DNA of 64,000 bases, taken from NCBI GenBank assembly GCA_030549775.1, contig CM060173.1:3618501-3682500 (forward strand), written 5' to 3'. Origin of the DNA: Tamarix chinensis (taxonomy: Eukaryota; Streptophyta; Magnoliopsida; Caryophyllales; Tamaricaceae). This document shows, piece after piece, positions 1 through 12,115 of this stretch (positions are counted from its first letter, which is position 1; each line of letters begins with the position of its first letter). The position numbers and the translations under genes are program-made. The notes under the pieces are model-generated. The model was not told the origin of the DNA and did no database searches. It worked only from the letters and a program-made list of their open reading frames with translations.

Positions 1-142
1 AAGACTCGTTCACTCCTCAGATACGATTGTTGCCTCATTTCACTACGTATCAATTCAATTCTTGTGATATTGATACTTAAGTATTACTCCTTCCTTGTCC
101 AGATCTATCGGGTTTTTCTTCTGTTTGCCATTGGTGGGGGAT
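1..142 (+). other. 3' untranslated tail of a Copia element, with polypurine tract
   Basis: These bases match 44313-44454, which there follow a Copia pol region directly. The G-rich run at about 133-141 (GGTGGGGGA), immediately before a TGTTGG LTR start, is the expected polypurine tract that primes plus-strand DNA synthesis. The rest of this Copia copy would lie upstream of the window. Confidence 0.75.
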
Positions 143-935
143 TGTTGGTGCAATGGCAACCATGTGGGTGTTTTTCCATTGTCCCACATTGGTAGTGAAT
201 AGGAAAAATGTTCACTTTTTATATCCCCACACCTTTTGGGTTGTTTGAATAATGAGCTTGGGGTTGTTTTGTGGGTTGTGGGCTGGATCTAACATACTAC
301 ACACACACGCGCGCACGCCGCCGCCCGCCCGTCCGGTCCGGGCTGGGTGTGGTTCCGGTCCGACCCGATTTTTTCTTTTACCGTTTTTATCCAGTTTACT
401 TGGTCTTCGTCGGCTGCGTTTTTACTTATTCAACCGTTTCGTTTTTGTGGGGTGAAGAGTGGAAGACGTTCCACTCATGCACTTACTCGGTTTTTTCTTA
501 TTTAATGAAAATTATTCTTTTGTTAACGACACAACGAAAGCTTTTATTTTTGAAGTGAAAAATGCAGCCCGACGGCCATAAACCCTAACCCTAACGACGC
601 TCATTCCTATTCGAAAATTTCCTATCTGGTCATTGATCTTTGCAAATTCCATCCTTCAATCCCGAGTGCACGAGATTGAAGGATGTTGTGTTAACCTTGA
701 GGGTGATTCGACAAAGAAGGGATCTGCGCCATTGTCAGGTCGAAAATCACTTCAGGACAGTGATTATTATTCACGGCACAACGTTAATCTCGGTTTGGAT
801 TTAATTATTTTATTAATTGCTACGTTTATCGAAGTTAATTTTCCTACAAATCAATCCCATCAAACGCGTGCTCGCGACCCAGTCCGCAAGTAGCGACGAT
901 CAGTGAACCGGCAAGGATCAACGACATAATAAAGA
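143..935 (+). repeat. 3' LTR of a Copia element, copy 1
   Basis: The LTR starts TGTTGGTGCAATGG right after a polypurine tract and has a TATA-like core at 218-226. A GC-rich leader with short (CA)n/(CG)n follows at 300-345. The stretch near 690-765 resembles the U5 region of the other Copia LTR at 38.5-38.9 kb (CCTTGAG..., CTT.AGGACA). I could not find a clear CA end with a target-site duplication, so the right boundary is a guess within about 100 bp. Short reading frames inside it (for example 633-893) look incidental. Confidence 0.6.
218..226 (+). promoter_or_regulatory. TATA-like core promoter in the Copia LTR, copy 1
   Basis: TTTATATCC lies about 75 bp into the LTR, just downstream of a TCCCACATTGG element. 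That is the usual place for the U3 promoter of a short plant Copia LTR. The copy 2 equivalent is at 44530-44538. Confidence 0.4.
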
Positions 936-1230
936 CAACTTTGCTTATTCCTTTTTTTGATGAATATGCTTAAATGTCGTTTAAGCGTGTTTTTCTGATC
1001 AACTAGTTTTCAAACCCTGGCGGGTCCCATATACTACCATGCTAAGTCTAGGTTCGCCTCTACTTGATTAATTTACTAGATTATTTTCCATCTGATACAC
1101 AGATTTAATTTTAAATAAACTATCAATTAAGTTTATAATATATAGTAATAAAGTGTTAGTTTCTAAATATATGTAACAATTAATATATCAACTTTGCTCT
1201 GTTTAGAATAAAATAAAGGTCAATGCCGAT

Positions 1231-1569
1231 TAGGGCTGTAAACGAGCCGAGCCGAGCCGAATACCTCTAGGTTTGGGTTCGGCTCGTTTAACTAAATGAG
1301 CCTAAAATGCTGTTTGAGCTCGGCTCGTTTAACTAAACGAACGAGCCGAATCGAGCTTTTAACGAGCCGAACCGAGCCGAGCTCACGAGCCAAAGCCAAA
1401 AAATGAACCGAGCCGAGTTTTTTCGAGTTTGAGCTCGGCTCGTTTAATAAACGAGCCGAACCCGAGCTTCACTTTGAGGCTCGTTTAATTAAACGAACGA
1501 GCCGAATCGAGCTTTTAACGAGCCGAGCCGAGCCGAATACCGAACTGGCTCAGCTCATTTACAGCCCTA
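1231..1569. mobile_element. hAT-type MITE, 339 bp, present only in copy 1
   Basis: The element starts TAGGGCTGTAAA and ends TTTACAGCCCTA, perfect 12-bp inverted ends that continue imperfectly for about 25 bp. It is flanked by the 8-bp target duplication ATGCCGAT at 1223-1230 and 1570-1577. The interior is built of alternating direct and inverted GAGCCGAGCC / GGCTCGTTTAA blocks and codes for nothing. The 8-bp duplication and TA-GGG ends fit hAT non-autonomous elements. Copy 2 lacks exactly these 339 bp. Confidence 0.9.
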
Positions 1570-1628
1570 ATGCCGATATATATATTAATTGTTATCTTTC
1601 AAACCTCCTTTTTTTTCCCATTCTCATA

Positions 1629-2747
1629 ATAATTGATAAGTATATTACCCATGAATCTGAGATTGATCATTGCGCGGCACCTAGAAAACGAGGCTGTGGA
1701 CCTGTGAGGATGTAACATCTTTGTTGACGAAGGGAAAAAACAAAGAAGAAAAAGAAAAAGATGAAAGAGTTGTCATTTCCATCTTAATTTTTATTATAAA
1801 AATCCACTCTGCCATATAAATTTAACCAAAAATACTATCTATCCAAATTTAAAATTCAAATTAAAAATTAAATTTATCTTAAAATAAATATATTAATACA
1901 TTAAATTTATTTTTTATTAATAATTAAGTAATAAAAATTAATAATAATATAAAAGAAAAGTATGGTTTATAAAGATACAAAAAATTATAATAATAATAAT
2001 AATGATGATGATGATGATGCTAGAAATAATAAATTTATTATGTTTTTCATGCAATAATTTATTATTTATTATTATTATTATTATTATTTATTAATTATCA
2101 ATTAAAAACATAAAATGAGTGCATTAATATATATATATATATATATAGATAAATTTAATTTTTAATTTAACCAATTCCAAAAGCGGAATTCAGTTGCTTC
2201 TGGAATGTAAGCTCTGCGGCACGATCGTCCTTGATCGCCTTTTATTTTGGGGTAAAAGAAAATTCTAAGTGAAAAACCAAACTAATATTAGTTTGTCCGG
2301 AAAAGTCTAGTCCGTGCGGCAGAAATTTATAGTGAATAAATTATAATTGAGAAAAAAGAAAGAAGATAAGAAGGCTACATTTGATTTTTTTTCTTTTTTT
2401 AATTAAAACTCGTTCATTATAAATTACAGCTGCATGCATATTTTTATGAGAAAACTAATAAGTTGGGTCTATTTAGGTTTGAATTTAATTTTTTTAATCT
2501 GGATCAGTAATATTATTTGAGGATTAATTTTTTTAATTTTAAAGAAGTAAAATATAATTAAAATTTTATCTTCATTTATTAAGATTAATTTTATTTTTAT
2601 TAATTTATAAGTTTAGAGCTAACGAAAGTAAATATTAATATGTAAGTAAATTTTTTACTTAAAATAAAAATACTCCTAATTTATATTAAATCGAATCAAT
2701 CTTCTCTTCTCTTTAACATAAAAACATAGATAATTGATAAGTATATT
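1629..2747. repeat. 1.1-kb segment bounded by 18-bp direct repeats, copy 1
   Basis: ATAATTGATAAGTATATT occurs at 1629-1646 and again at 2730-2747. The DNA between them (from 1653) matches 37088-38193, and that match stops where the right-hand direct repeat begins. No inverted ends or reading frame are visible. The pattern suggests a copied or transposed unit with a long target duplication, but a template-patched double-strand break would look similar. Confidence 0.6.
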
Positions 2748-4654
2748 CACAAAAAGTTATTTTACTGTGTGTACATAGTGAACCAAAACAAATGAAGAAC
2801 AAAGACCGCATCACACGAGGCCAAAAATATTTAATGATAGACGATATATTAAATCATAGATAATTATTGTTCATTGAAAGTTGCATTAAGAAACTCTTAG
2901 TAAAGTTAACATTTCTACATATTCCCTCTTTTTCCTAAACTAGGTCCTATAGTTTTCCTAAATTTATTTTTCATCAAACGAGGATGATCAATTAAACTCT
3001 AAATCATAATTTAAACTCAGTCGCGCAGTTTTGTCGATCTTTAATCTGGCAATTTTTACCGGAAGGAATGATACGTGTATCAAGAATCTCTTATTATCGG
3101 ACTGAAAACTTTATTAAATCTAATTATCCCCATGCATCGGCATAATTGTAGCTGTTTTATTTTGGTTGAATTTAGATTATCGAGGGCCTTAATCTCTTAC
3201 TTGCAGTGTTACTAGTATTAATTAAGTTTTCACCCACTCATTAAAGCGCTACTTTTCACGTGCTTTAAGCTATTATGCCGGTCGGAATGCTAGCGGAAAC
3301 GGTGCACATATGGATATATCATATATGTCACAATAAATGATTGATATAATTCTGCGACCGAATTGCCTTTATTTTTGAAAAGAAGTATCAATAAGAGAAG
3401 TTCTTATGTGGCGGTTACCAAGGGCCTCCTTTCAAAAAAAAAAAAAAAAAAAACGCCGTCGTCACGAGGCTTTACTGGAACAAACTAATAAAAGACATAA
3501 ACGTAGAAGTCATCTTAGAAATTAATTGCATTCAGAAAAAATATCTCAATATCTTATTCGTCTAGAAGAAAATTAAAAATTTTATTTTTATTATAAAATT
3601 ATAGAATGAATACTTATATTTTTTAAATTAAATTTTATTAAATTTAATTATTTTATAAATATAATTTAATAAATATTTAATTATTTTAATTTTAATTTAT
3701 TTTATAAATTTATCGATGATTTTAATTTTATATTAAAATTTAATTAATTATTGTCATTGTAAATTATTTTAGATAAATTTATTTATGACTATAATTTTAT
3801 TATATTTATATAATTTTAATTTTTATTTAATAAAAATATATTTTCATTCTTTCTCATATTTTAATTTTTAATATTTAATATTTATTTTTTATTATAACTT
3901 TGTCGCGTGGTTATTTCGTTAACAAAATAAATTATTTAAATTATAAAATTTCCTTTAAAATAGTAAACTTATTTTAATAATTCTATCCGTATACTATATT
4001 TTCGACTTTGAATTTATCCAATTTTAAGAGTTGTTAAGATTGTTAGAAAGTTTTAAATTAAAGAAATTTTCGTAATTTATTTATAATTTTCCTTCTGAAT
4101 TTTTTTTTCCATTTTATCCTTTTTGGTTTGGAGAGGATTATTTTTAAAAATTATTTAAATTAATTCCGGTCTCTTAGAATTCGATTTAAATATTTTCTTA
4201 TATAGTTTTAAATATTTTTTAGGTCTTATTATATATTTTCATAAATAATATAAATCTTAGCATTCGTTAGTATTTTCTTCCAAAAAAAATTTCGAAATTC
4301 TTTAAATAGCTTTTATATTGATTTTATCAAATACAATTTATTTGTAAATATTTTTCAAGTATTTTATACCATCTTATATATGTGTGTGTGTGTGTTTATT
4401 TGTTAAAAAAAAAAACCCAATACCCAACAAGTCCCCCCTTTTCTTTTTCTTCTTTTCTCTTCTCCTCTCGTCACCCCATCCCCCACCAGTGAGCAGCAGC
4501 AACAGTGCATGAACACAACAATAGAGTGCCACCGTCCGACCACCTCCAATGTCCCCTAACCACCGATAAACATCTCTCGACCTCTAATGGAGCTTCCTCG
4601 ATCTTCACTGCCTTCGATTTTAATTGTTCCGTTTGATATAAATTATCAAAACCC
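2748..4654. other. AT-rich intergenic DNA, no gene seen
   Basis: This is low-complexity A/T sequence with a poly-A run near 3437, a (TG)n tract near 4380-4395 and a pyrimidine-rich patch near 4430-4500. I found no reading frame with recognisable content, no RNA gene and no clear transposon ends. Confidence 0.6.
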
Positions 4655-5654
4655 CACTATAAGAAAAAGGGCTAATACCAACGATTTTAATATTAACGAA
4701 ACTTAATCGTCAGTATTAAGCTGTAATATCAACTATTTATCGTCGAAACTAGAATAGATAGTGAAAAAAATTGTAACCGAAAAAAGAGGCGGAAAAATTC
4801 TTAAGACTGACGATACATAACATCGATGTAAGTAGCGCCAAATTCTCCCCCCCCCCAAATCATCAGTATTAGAATAGACAATGAAAAATATTATAACTGA
4901 AAAAAAGCTGAAAAATTATTAATATCGACGATATATATCATTGATGTTAAGTGGCGCCAAATTCCCCTCCCCCCCTCCAAAAGTTATTAAAATGTCAGGA
5001 AAATAAAACCGACTATGTATTTCTTAATACCAACGATCTTTTTGTAGGTAATAAGAAGTTCATTTCATTGAAATTCTATGAAGGGAAAATTGCCCCTGAA
5101 TTTTTTTTTTATTAAAGCGAACTTCTTAATATCGAAGATTTATCATTAGTAATAGGAAAAAAATTTCAGCTCCTACAGGAGAGAAATATATTGTCAAAGG
5201 AACAGGTAATAATGAAATATATGTTACCAACGATTTGGGCCTTAATACTAATGATTTATCGTCAATAATGGAAATTTTTTTTTCACCCGTTCTAAGGCAA
5301 TGATATTGTTTAAATTTCTGTCTCCTAAAACCGACGATAGTAAAAAGAGGATCAATTATTTGGGATAACGAAAATGAAGTCATCTTATTTAATTGCACCT
5401 AATACGGATGATTAATTATTTAATATTGATGATTAAACTTGTCGGTATTAAGAGAAAGATATATACCGCACGCGAACCCTAATTCTTCATTGGTCGTCGT
5501 CTTCTTCTCTCTATCTACCCATGATACCATCCCTTAATTTTTCTTTCAATCTTCATCAATTTTTTTTGAAGGTTTGTATGCTTGTAATATAATGTCTTTA
5601 AGTATTATTAGGTTTAAAAATGCCTAACAATAGTTTGTTATATGTGTTTCGCAG

Positions 5655-5745
5655 TCCAACATTGGAGCACCACTGGCTCTGCCACCTCATCACGGTCGTG
5701 CCGCCGCCGCCGCCACCTACCAAGACACCCTACAACATTAATTTG
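5655..5745 (+). other. Predicted non-coding 5' exon of the CACTA transposase, copy 1
   Basis: A GC-richer 91-bp island lies between TTTCGCAG and GTATAT, so it has acceptor and donor context on either side. It holds a (CCG)n run. The next good acceptor is the duplicated TTTTTGTAG just before the transposase coding region. The copy 2 equivalent is 49626-49716. Splicing is inferred from sequence only. Confidence 0.35.
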
Positions 5746-6219
5746 GTATATTTATTAATTATATATTTTGATTTATGATAATATTTGATATATCAATTAA
5801 ATTGAAATAATGTTGAGATTATGCTATTGTAGATAGGGTTTGATTGATTTATTAGATTCTTTTTTTAAAAAAAATTGTAGAATTTATTTAATGGATTTTA
5901 TATAATTGGGTTATTAGATTATTATAGTTAGATTATGTGTATAATTAGATTCTAAATTATCATTTGATGTTATTATGCATGTTATATTAGAAAAAATATT
6001 AGTAAATTTTAGTTGATGGCCTGTAATTAATATATACTTTAATATCTTAGTATGTGTATATGTTTTTAGAAGCAACATGCTACTAGATTTTTAAATTTGT
6101 GATATGTAAATTTTTTGTTATTTTTGGTGAGCTTGTTAGATTTAATCAATATTTGTTACCAAAAATTAAGATTAGAGATAAATAGTTAGAAAAAAACAAT
6201 TTATTTTTTTATTGTATAA

Positions 6220-6780
6220 TAATAATAATTAATGGTAAGCTTCAACCTAGGTATTTAAAAAAATTAATAATTGACGAGAATAGGTAATTAATAATTAAAA
6301 TGAAATGAAATTTTAGAGATAAATACTTCAAAAAAATGAAAAAAAAATGTTCTTAAACTTAGATGACAATTAATAATTAGTACCTAAGATTACAAGAAAA
6401 AGGTATAACATTGACGATTTTAATACTAACGAAACATAATTGTTTGCATTAAGCAATAATGCCAACGATTTATCGCCAGTATTAGAATAGGCAATGAAAA
6501 AAATGTTGGAAAATTATTCATTTAGCACCAAATTTTCTCCTTAAATAAATTATTAAATTGTCAGAAAAATAAAATCAATAATTTATTTCTTAATATCAAT
6601 AATTTATTGCATAATAATAATAATAATAATTAATGGTAAGCTTCAACCTAGCTATTAAAAAATTCAATAATTGAATAGAATAATTAATAAAAAATAAAAT
6701 TTTAGAGATAAATACTTTAAAAAATATGTAATAAAAAAACATTCTTGGACTTAGATGATAATTAATAATTAATAATCTCT
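6220..6780 (+). repeat. Internal tandem duplication carrying a second CACTA-like end, copy 1
   Basis: A block at about 6220-6386 is repeated, diverged, at about 6610-6780. Both contain TAATGGTAAGCTTCAACCTA and TTTTAGAGATAAATACTT. Between them, 6392-6600 is a second copy of the element's own left subterminal region, beginning TTACAAGAAAAAGG like a CACTA terminus. This suggests an internal duplication or an old nested relative. Copy 2 carries it at about 50191-50751. Confidence 0.6.
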
Positions 6781-6949
6781 AATAATTTAAAAAAAAATTC
6801 TTTACATTAGATGAAAATAAATTAATTAATGATTTTAGAAAAAGCTAAAATCTTTGATACTTTTTTTTTTAATTTTATATGGTTTAACCCTTATGAAATC
6901 AAAATAAATAAAATAATGACAATGTTAACTTAAAATAAAGGCGTTAGAT

Positions 6950-7039
6950 TTATTTTGATTTCATGCTATTTTTGTAGGTGCTAAATTTAATTATTATTTT
7001 GATTTCATGCTATTTTTGTAGGTGCTAAATTTAATTATT
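6950..7039 (+). repeat. 44-bp tandem repeat duplicating a 3' splice site, copy 1
   Basis: Two adjacent copies of a 44-bp unit each contain GCTATTTTTGTAG followed by GTGCTAAATT, so two near-identical acceptors (AG ending at 6977 and 7021) precede the transposase coding region. Copy 2 has the same arrangement just upstream of 51008. Confidence 0.75.
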
Positions 7040-7090
7040 GATAAGATAAGTGAAAGTTATTTATTTGAAAAAAAAAATCTAATAGATAAG

Positions 7091-10000
7091 ATGACGATCA
7101 CCGGACGTAATCATAGGTCTGGCGAATTTTGGAATGGGCTTCAAGTGTTTATTGAAATGACAAAAAATTGTCTAAATTCAGATGGGTCTATTTACTATCC
7201 TTGTAAGAATTGTAACAATTATATTTGGCACCCTCCTAGTGTAATTAAAAGTCATATACTACGCTTTGGGTTTATTGCAATATATGAGAAATAGGTATGC
7301 CATGGTGAAACAGAGTTAATGTCAGTTGAGGAGGAGAGAGGAGATGAGACAACACATATTTTGGGAGATTTGTTAAGTGGTACTCATGAGCCTCATGTAG
7401 ATGACATCGACAATAATGATTCCTTAGGTGGTGAAGTGGGTAATGACAGGGATGAATATTATGAACAGTTATTTGAGGAGATGAAGACAAAATTATATCC
7501 CGAATGTAAGTATTTCTTTTCTCTCAACTTTTTAGTAAAGTTGATGCATCATAAGGTGTTGAACAAATAGAGTAATAAGTCATTTGATGGAATATTAAAG
7601 TTGTTGAAACAAGCTCTTCTGGAGGAAAATAAGTTGCCCAGATCGCATTACGATGCTAAGAAGATGATGAGTAAGTTCGGTTTAGGGTATGAATTGATTT
7701 ATATGTGCAGGTTTGATTGTGCAATTTTTTGGAAAGAAAATGCTGAAAGAAATAGTTGTCCAGTATGTGGGACCTCTTGATAGGTTGATAAAGGTTTGAA
7801 GGAAAAAAAATACCTCATAAAGTATTGCGGTACTTTCCACTGAACTGAGATTGAAGAGGTTGTATGCTTGCATACACACTGCTAAAGATATGGGATGGCA
7901 TTTAACTAGGTGTTCTAGGGAGCCAGGGGTTGCTATGACATTCTTTTGATGGAAAAGCATGGAAGGATTTTGATTTGAAGTATTTATATTTTGCCACAAA
8001 TCCTCGAAATGTTCGTCTAGTGTTAGCATCTAATGGGTTTAATCCATTTGGCATGGGAAGAAATTATAGCATGTAGCTGGTAATTATGACTTCCTATAAC
8101 ATGCCCCCATGGCGATGCATGAAAGACCCATTTTATGTTCCCCGGTCGTCATGGACCTTCGATGGATATTGATGTCTTTCTTATACTAATGATTGATGAA
8201 TTAAAAGATTTGTGGGCAGGAGTAGATACACGGGATGTTCTTGATAATCAAGTGTTTAAAATGTGTGTGGTGTTGCTATGGACTATTAATGATTTTTCCG
8301 CTCAATCATATCTCTCAGGATGGATTGGGCAAGGATATCTTGCGTGCCCTAGTTGTAATAAAGATACTCCATCTATTAGATTGAGATGTAAGATAGGATA
8401 TATTGGACATAGATGATTTCTTCCAAACAATCATTTAATGCGAAAAAGCAAATTATTTAATGGTAAGGTTGAAAAAAGAAGTCATCCTCAAAAGTTGTCA
8501 CTTATTGATATCTTGATGTAGTTAAGTCACGTATAAGATCACCTATTTGGAAAATATTATGGAAAGAGAAATGTTGATGAATTGAATTGGAAGAAGAAAA
8601 TCATCTTCTATGCACTTCCATATTGGTCTACGCTTATGCTAAAACATAATTTAGATGTCATGCATATAAAGAAGAATATTTCTTCTAATTTGATCGAGAC
8701 TTCACTTAGTACTGTTGATTTAAATGGAACTAATAATGGGAGACATGACTTAGCAGATATGAACATTAGGCATGAGATACATCTTTATTATGATGGAAAT
8801 AAGTTAATGACACCTGCTGTTGAATATAAACTTTTATCACATGATAAAACAATATTCCTTATCTTTTCGAGGGATGTGAAGTTTCCTAATGGTTTTGCTG
8901 GTAATGTGAGGAAGAATGTTCTCAATACTAGATTGAGCGGATTGAAGTCACATGACTGTCATATCATAATACAACATCTATTACCAGTGAGTGTGCGTTC
9001 TTTTTTAAATAAGAAAATAAGAGACACCATTATTAACCTAAGTAACTTCTTCATTTAGATATGTGTAAGGAAGCTTCACATCGTAGATTTGGAGAAAGTA
9101 GAAGAGTACATGGTTTATAGGAGATGGATTTATCCCATTGAGAGGAATTTAAAGGACTTGAAGGAGTATATACGGAATCGTGTTCAACTAGAGGGTTCTA
9201 TTGCTGAAGGTTTCATAGCTGATGAAGCATTGAGTTTTTGTTCTATGTACTTAAAGGTGTTGATACTAAGTTCAATAGAATAGATAGGAATGTAGATGCG
9301 GTTGTGGAGAAGTGTCGGTTATCGGTATTCCGATCTCAGGCTCACTCTAATGGTAAGAAGACGCATGTGAGTATAGAATATAAAGTTAAAAAAGACGCAC
9401 AGTGGTATGTTTTGAACAATTTTCTAGAAATATAGAAATATTTGTCAACGATGGAGTAGGTATATTATAATATTCTCGATATTTATCATAGTATTATATA
9501 TAAGTACATAGTGAAAATGCATTATTTTTATAGTGAACACATGGATGATATTCAACGATGTGGGGGCAGTGCCAATTTGAAAGAAGTGCAAAGGAAAGAA
9601 TTTCCACCTTGGTTCTATTCAAAGGCAATTATGTTTAGTCATAACAAATGAAACCTTATGACAATTGTGTATTAGATTTATTATATCATTAATTATTTAA
9701 AACACATAACAATTACAAGTGTACGAGTTGCATGAAATGAGATCACCTGAATGCACCGATGAGTTGTTTTCCTTGTCATTTGGCGCATTTGATATGGTGA
9801 TTTCTTATTCAATTTTCATGGTTAATGGAGTTAAATTCTCAATGCATGATAACAATCTAAAGAGAAAGACATAAAATAGTGCCGTATGTATATTAGGCAA
9901 GGGTGGTGACAAGTTTTATGGAAAATTAAATGAGATCATAGAATTATCTTACTTGTCAAAGTGTTGTATTATTTTATTTAAAAGTAAGTGGTTTGATACT

Positions 10001-10444
10001 GATCCAGGAAAGAAGAGGATTGTGCATATGAATCACCTTACAAGTATGTATATAATGGCTGATTGGTACAAGGATAACCTATATATTCTTATAACGCAGG
10101 CAAAACAAGTTTGGTATGTGGATGATTTGTACAATAGTCCAAAATGAAAAGTTATATGGGAAGTTAATCATTGCAACATTTGGGACTTAGATGATGACAT
10201 TCTTGACAAGATACATGTGGTAGATGATGTTGAATCGAGTGACGTTGACTTCAATGTTGATATTAGAGATATTAATAGCTTAAACATTGTACGTGCTGGT
10301 GTTAATAGTGTTGTGGACGACAGTGGTGATGAAGATGACATGAAAGACTTCATTGTTGAAGATGACAATGTCGAACAGGAATTTTTAGATGGAGATAGTG
10401 AAGGAGAATTTATTGATAGTGATAACATTTATCATTCTTATTAG
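7091..10444 (+). pseudogene. TNP2-like CACTA transposase, broken, copy 1
   Basis: This is the remnant of the En/Spm-class transposase that cuts and moves CACTA elements. In order I can read: an N-terminal transposase-associated domain (7091-7320) with its paired-Cys PCKNCNN motif and CHGE end; the TNP2 catalytic region (about 7570-9030), with SCPVCG, PHKVLRYFP, WTINDF, GYLACPSCNKDT and HNLDVMHIKKN; a DUF4218-like part (9060-9260) with YRRWIYPIER and EGSIAEGF; a DUF4216-like part (about 9720-10190) with LFKSKWFD and QAKQVWYVDD; and an acidic C-terminus ending at 10444. Stops interrupt it at 7292, 8074, 8414, 9872 and 10145, with frameshifts near 7500, 7780 and 7950. It cannot encode a full transposase. 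Confidence 0.88.
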
Positions 10445-10580
10445 TAATTATTTAATAAGTTGATTTTTATACTAATATTTATGATCCCATTCAATATTAT
10501 GCACTTTTTTTATTTATGTATATCATCATAATGTATATTTTTTATATATTAAAATATTTGATAGTCTCTATAGTTTCTAT

Positions 10581-12115
10581 ATGGCTGACGTTGTCACCCA
10601 AGGTCATGGTGGCAATGGCAATGGACGTGATCCATCACATCCTCACAGATTACGCTCCGGGTGTCGGAACTCAAAAAATATAAAATTTGGTCCATTATGT
10701 TTAGATTCATCACTATTACCTTAAGAATTTTATTATTTCATTAATAAAATTGTTCATACATGTTTTAGGTCCTAGGAAGAGGGCTAGAGAAAGAAATAGG
10801 GACATAATGATGTTAGAGGAGTTTGAGATAAGAGGTCAAAAAAATTTTGAGGTGGGCTTTGATTATCTAGCAAACACACTAAATGTGATGGATCTATATA
10901 GTAAATGGTTTATTAGATGTGTTAGGAATAAGATTGGGACCAAGATACAACCGTGTTATGAGAGGTGGTCACATATCCCTATAGAGCATTAGGCAAAGTT
11001 TATTTTATGTATTTTTTTAATTAAATTATAAAATAATAATTATATAATTTCTAACTTAGGTTTGTGTATAGATGTAGAATTATTTTGATTTAGCTCCATG
11101 GAGGGAAAATCCTTCATGGCTATAAATTGAATTAGGTCTTGATCAAATGATGGCTGATCGATACAAAGATCAAAAATGCAATCACAAGAAGGATTTGTAA
11201 GAAGACAACAATTGCATGCCTTCTTTTTTCGAAATAATGTGTGGCAAAGGTGTATCGATCTTTGGAATTTGGAGGATGCAAAGGTAATATTAAAATTTTT
11301 GTAAATAAATTGAATAAAATGAAATATATATAAATAACATACTATTTTATTCCTAAAGGCTTTGGCAGAAAAAAAATGCTGCTAATAAGGCAAAAAAAAT
11401 CATCCCTTCTTGTCATGATATACAATCGTTGTCACAATATCACCACAAGAAGGTATTTTTGGGTTTTTCTTTCATTATTTATTTATCATGTAATATTGTG
11501 AATGTAATAACTTTTCTCTTATATATAGGCTAATCCAGAGACAAATAAATTATCGCATGCCATGGAGACCTATAGAGAAATGCATTTAAAAAATAAAAAA
11601 TGGTTCACTTCCCAAGCTGAAGAGAATTTTTCAAGTTTGATATATGTAATTAATTATAATATATATTAATAACATTTCTTATAATATGTCTAACTTCTAC
11701 TTATACGTGCACAATAATACACTATGAAGACGAGAGGAGACCTTATCCCAAATGGTTTCTTACAGCTCTGATGATCCTACACCTCCTGAAATTGATGAAG
11801 AACCAATAGTGAAGGACATATTAGCTAGTCATCTTAGGCATAGAAAAGGTGTAGGAAAAAAATCTTGTAGGGGAGGGCTCAAGTCGTGTTGCTTCTCGTA
11901 CGAGTTAGATGCATGCTGATTTTGTTCAATAACAAAAATGGAAATCTCAAATAGAATAAAATCAAAAAGAAATGAGCGCGATTATAGCCTATTAAGAAGA
12001 AGCATTTGATTGACAAGAAGAAGAACTAAGACAAATGAGGGCTTTTATAGCTACATGGTCTCAAGGTCTACCACCTCCGCCATCATATCAAGATGAAGAT
12101 GAAGATGATTGTTAG
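10581..12115 (+). pseudogene. Second CACTA gene remnant (plant En/Spm-type transposase family), copy 1
   Basis: It lies just downstream of the TNP2-like remnant in the same orientation, the usual place of the second CACTA gene. Readable pieces include a start MADVVTQGHGG at 10581, PRKRARERNRD near 10770, a W/F-rich part near 10900-10990, MADRYKDQK near 11150, ANPETNKLSHAME near 11525, and a C-terminal TWSQGLPPPPSYQDEDED ending at 12115. Likely introns (for example about 11285-11358 and 11455-11527), frameshifts and stops separate them. The family assignment rests on position and on similarity to the plant Ptta/En/Spm transposase type; I could not align it formally. Confidence 0.6.

Noticed and set aside
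580..597. AAACCCTAACCCTAACG, resembling telomere repeat or telo-box
   Set aside because: Fewer than three units, inside an LTR and present in both copies; at most a promoter-type motif, not a telomere relic.
633..893. 86-codon frame in the Copia LTR, repeated at 44950-45210
   Set aside because: It lies within LTR/U5 sequence resembling the U5 of another Copia element. It is kept only because the region is duplicated, and no domain is recognisable.
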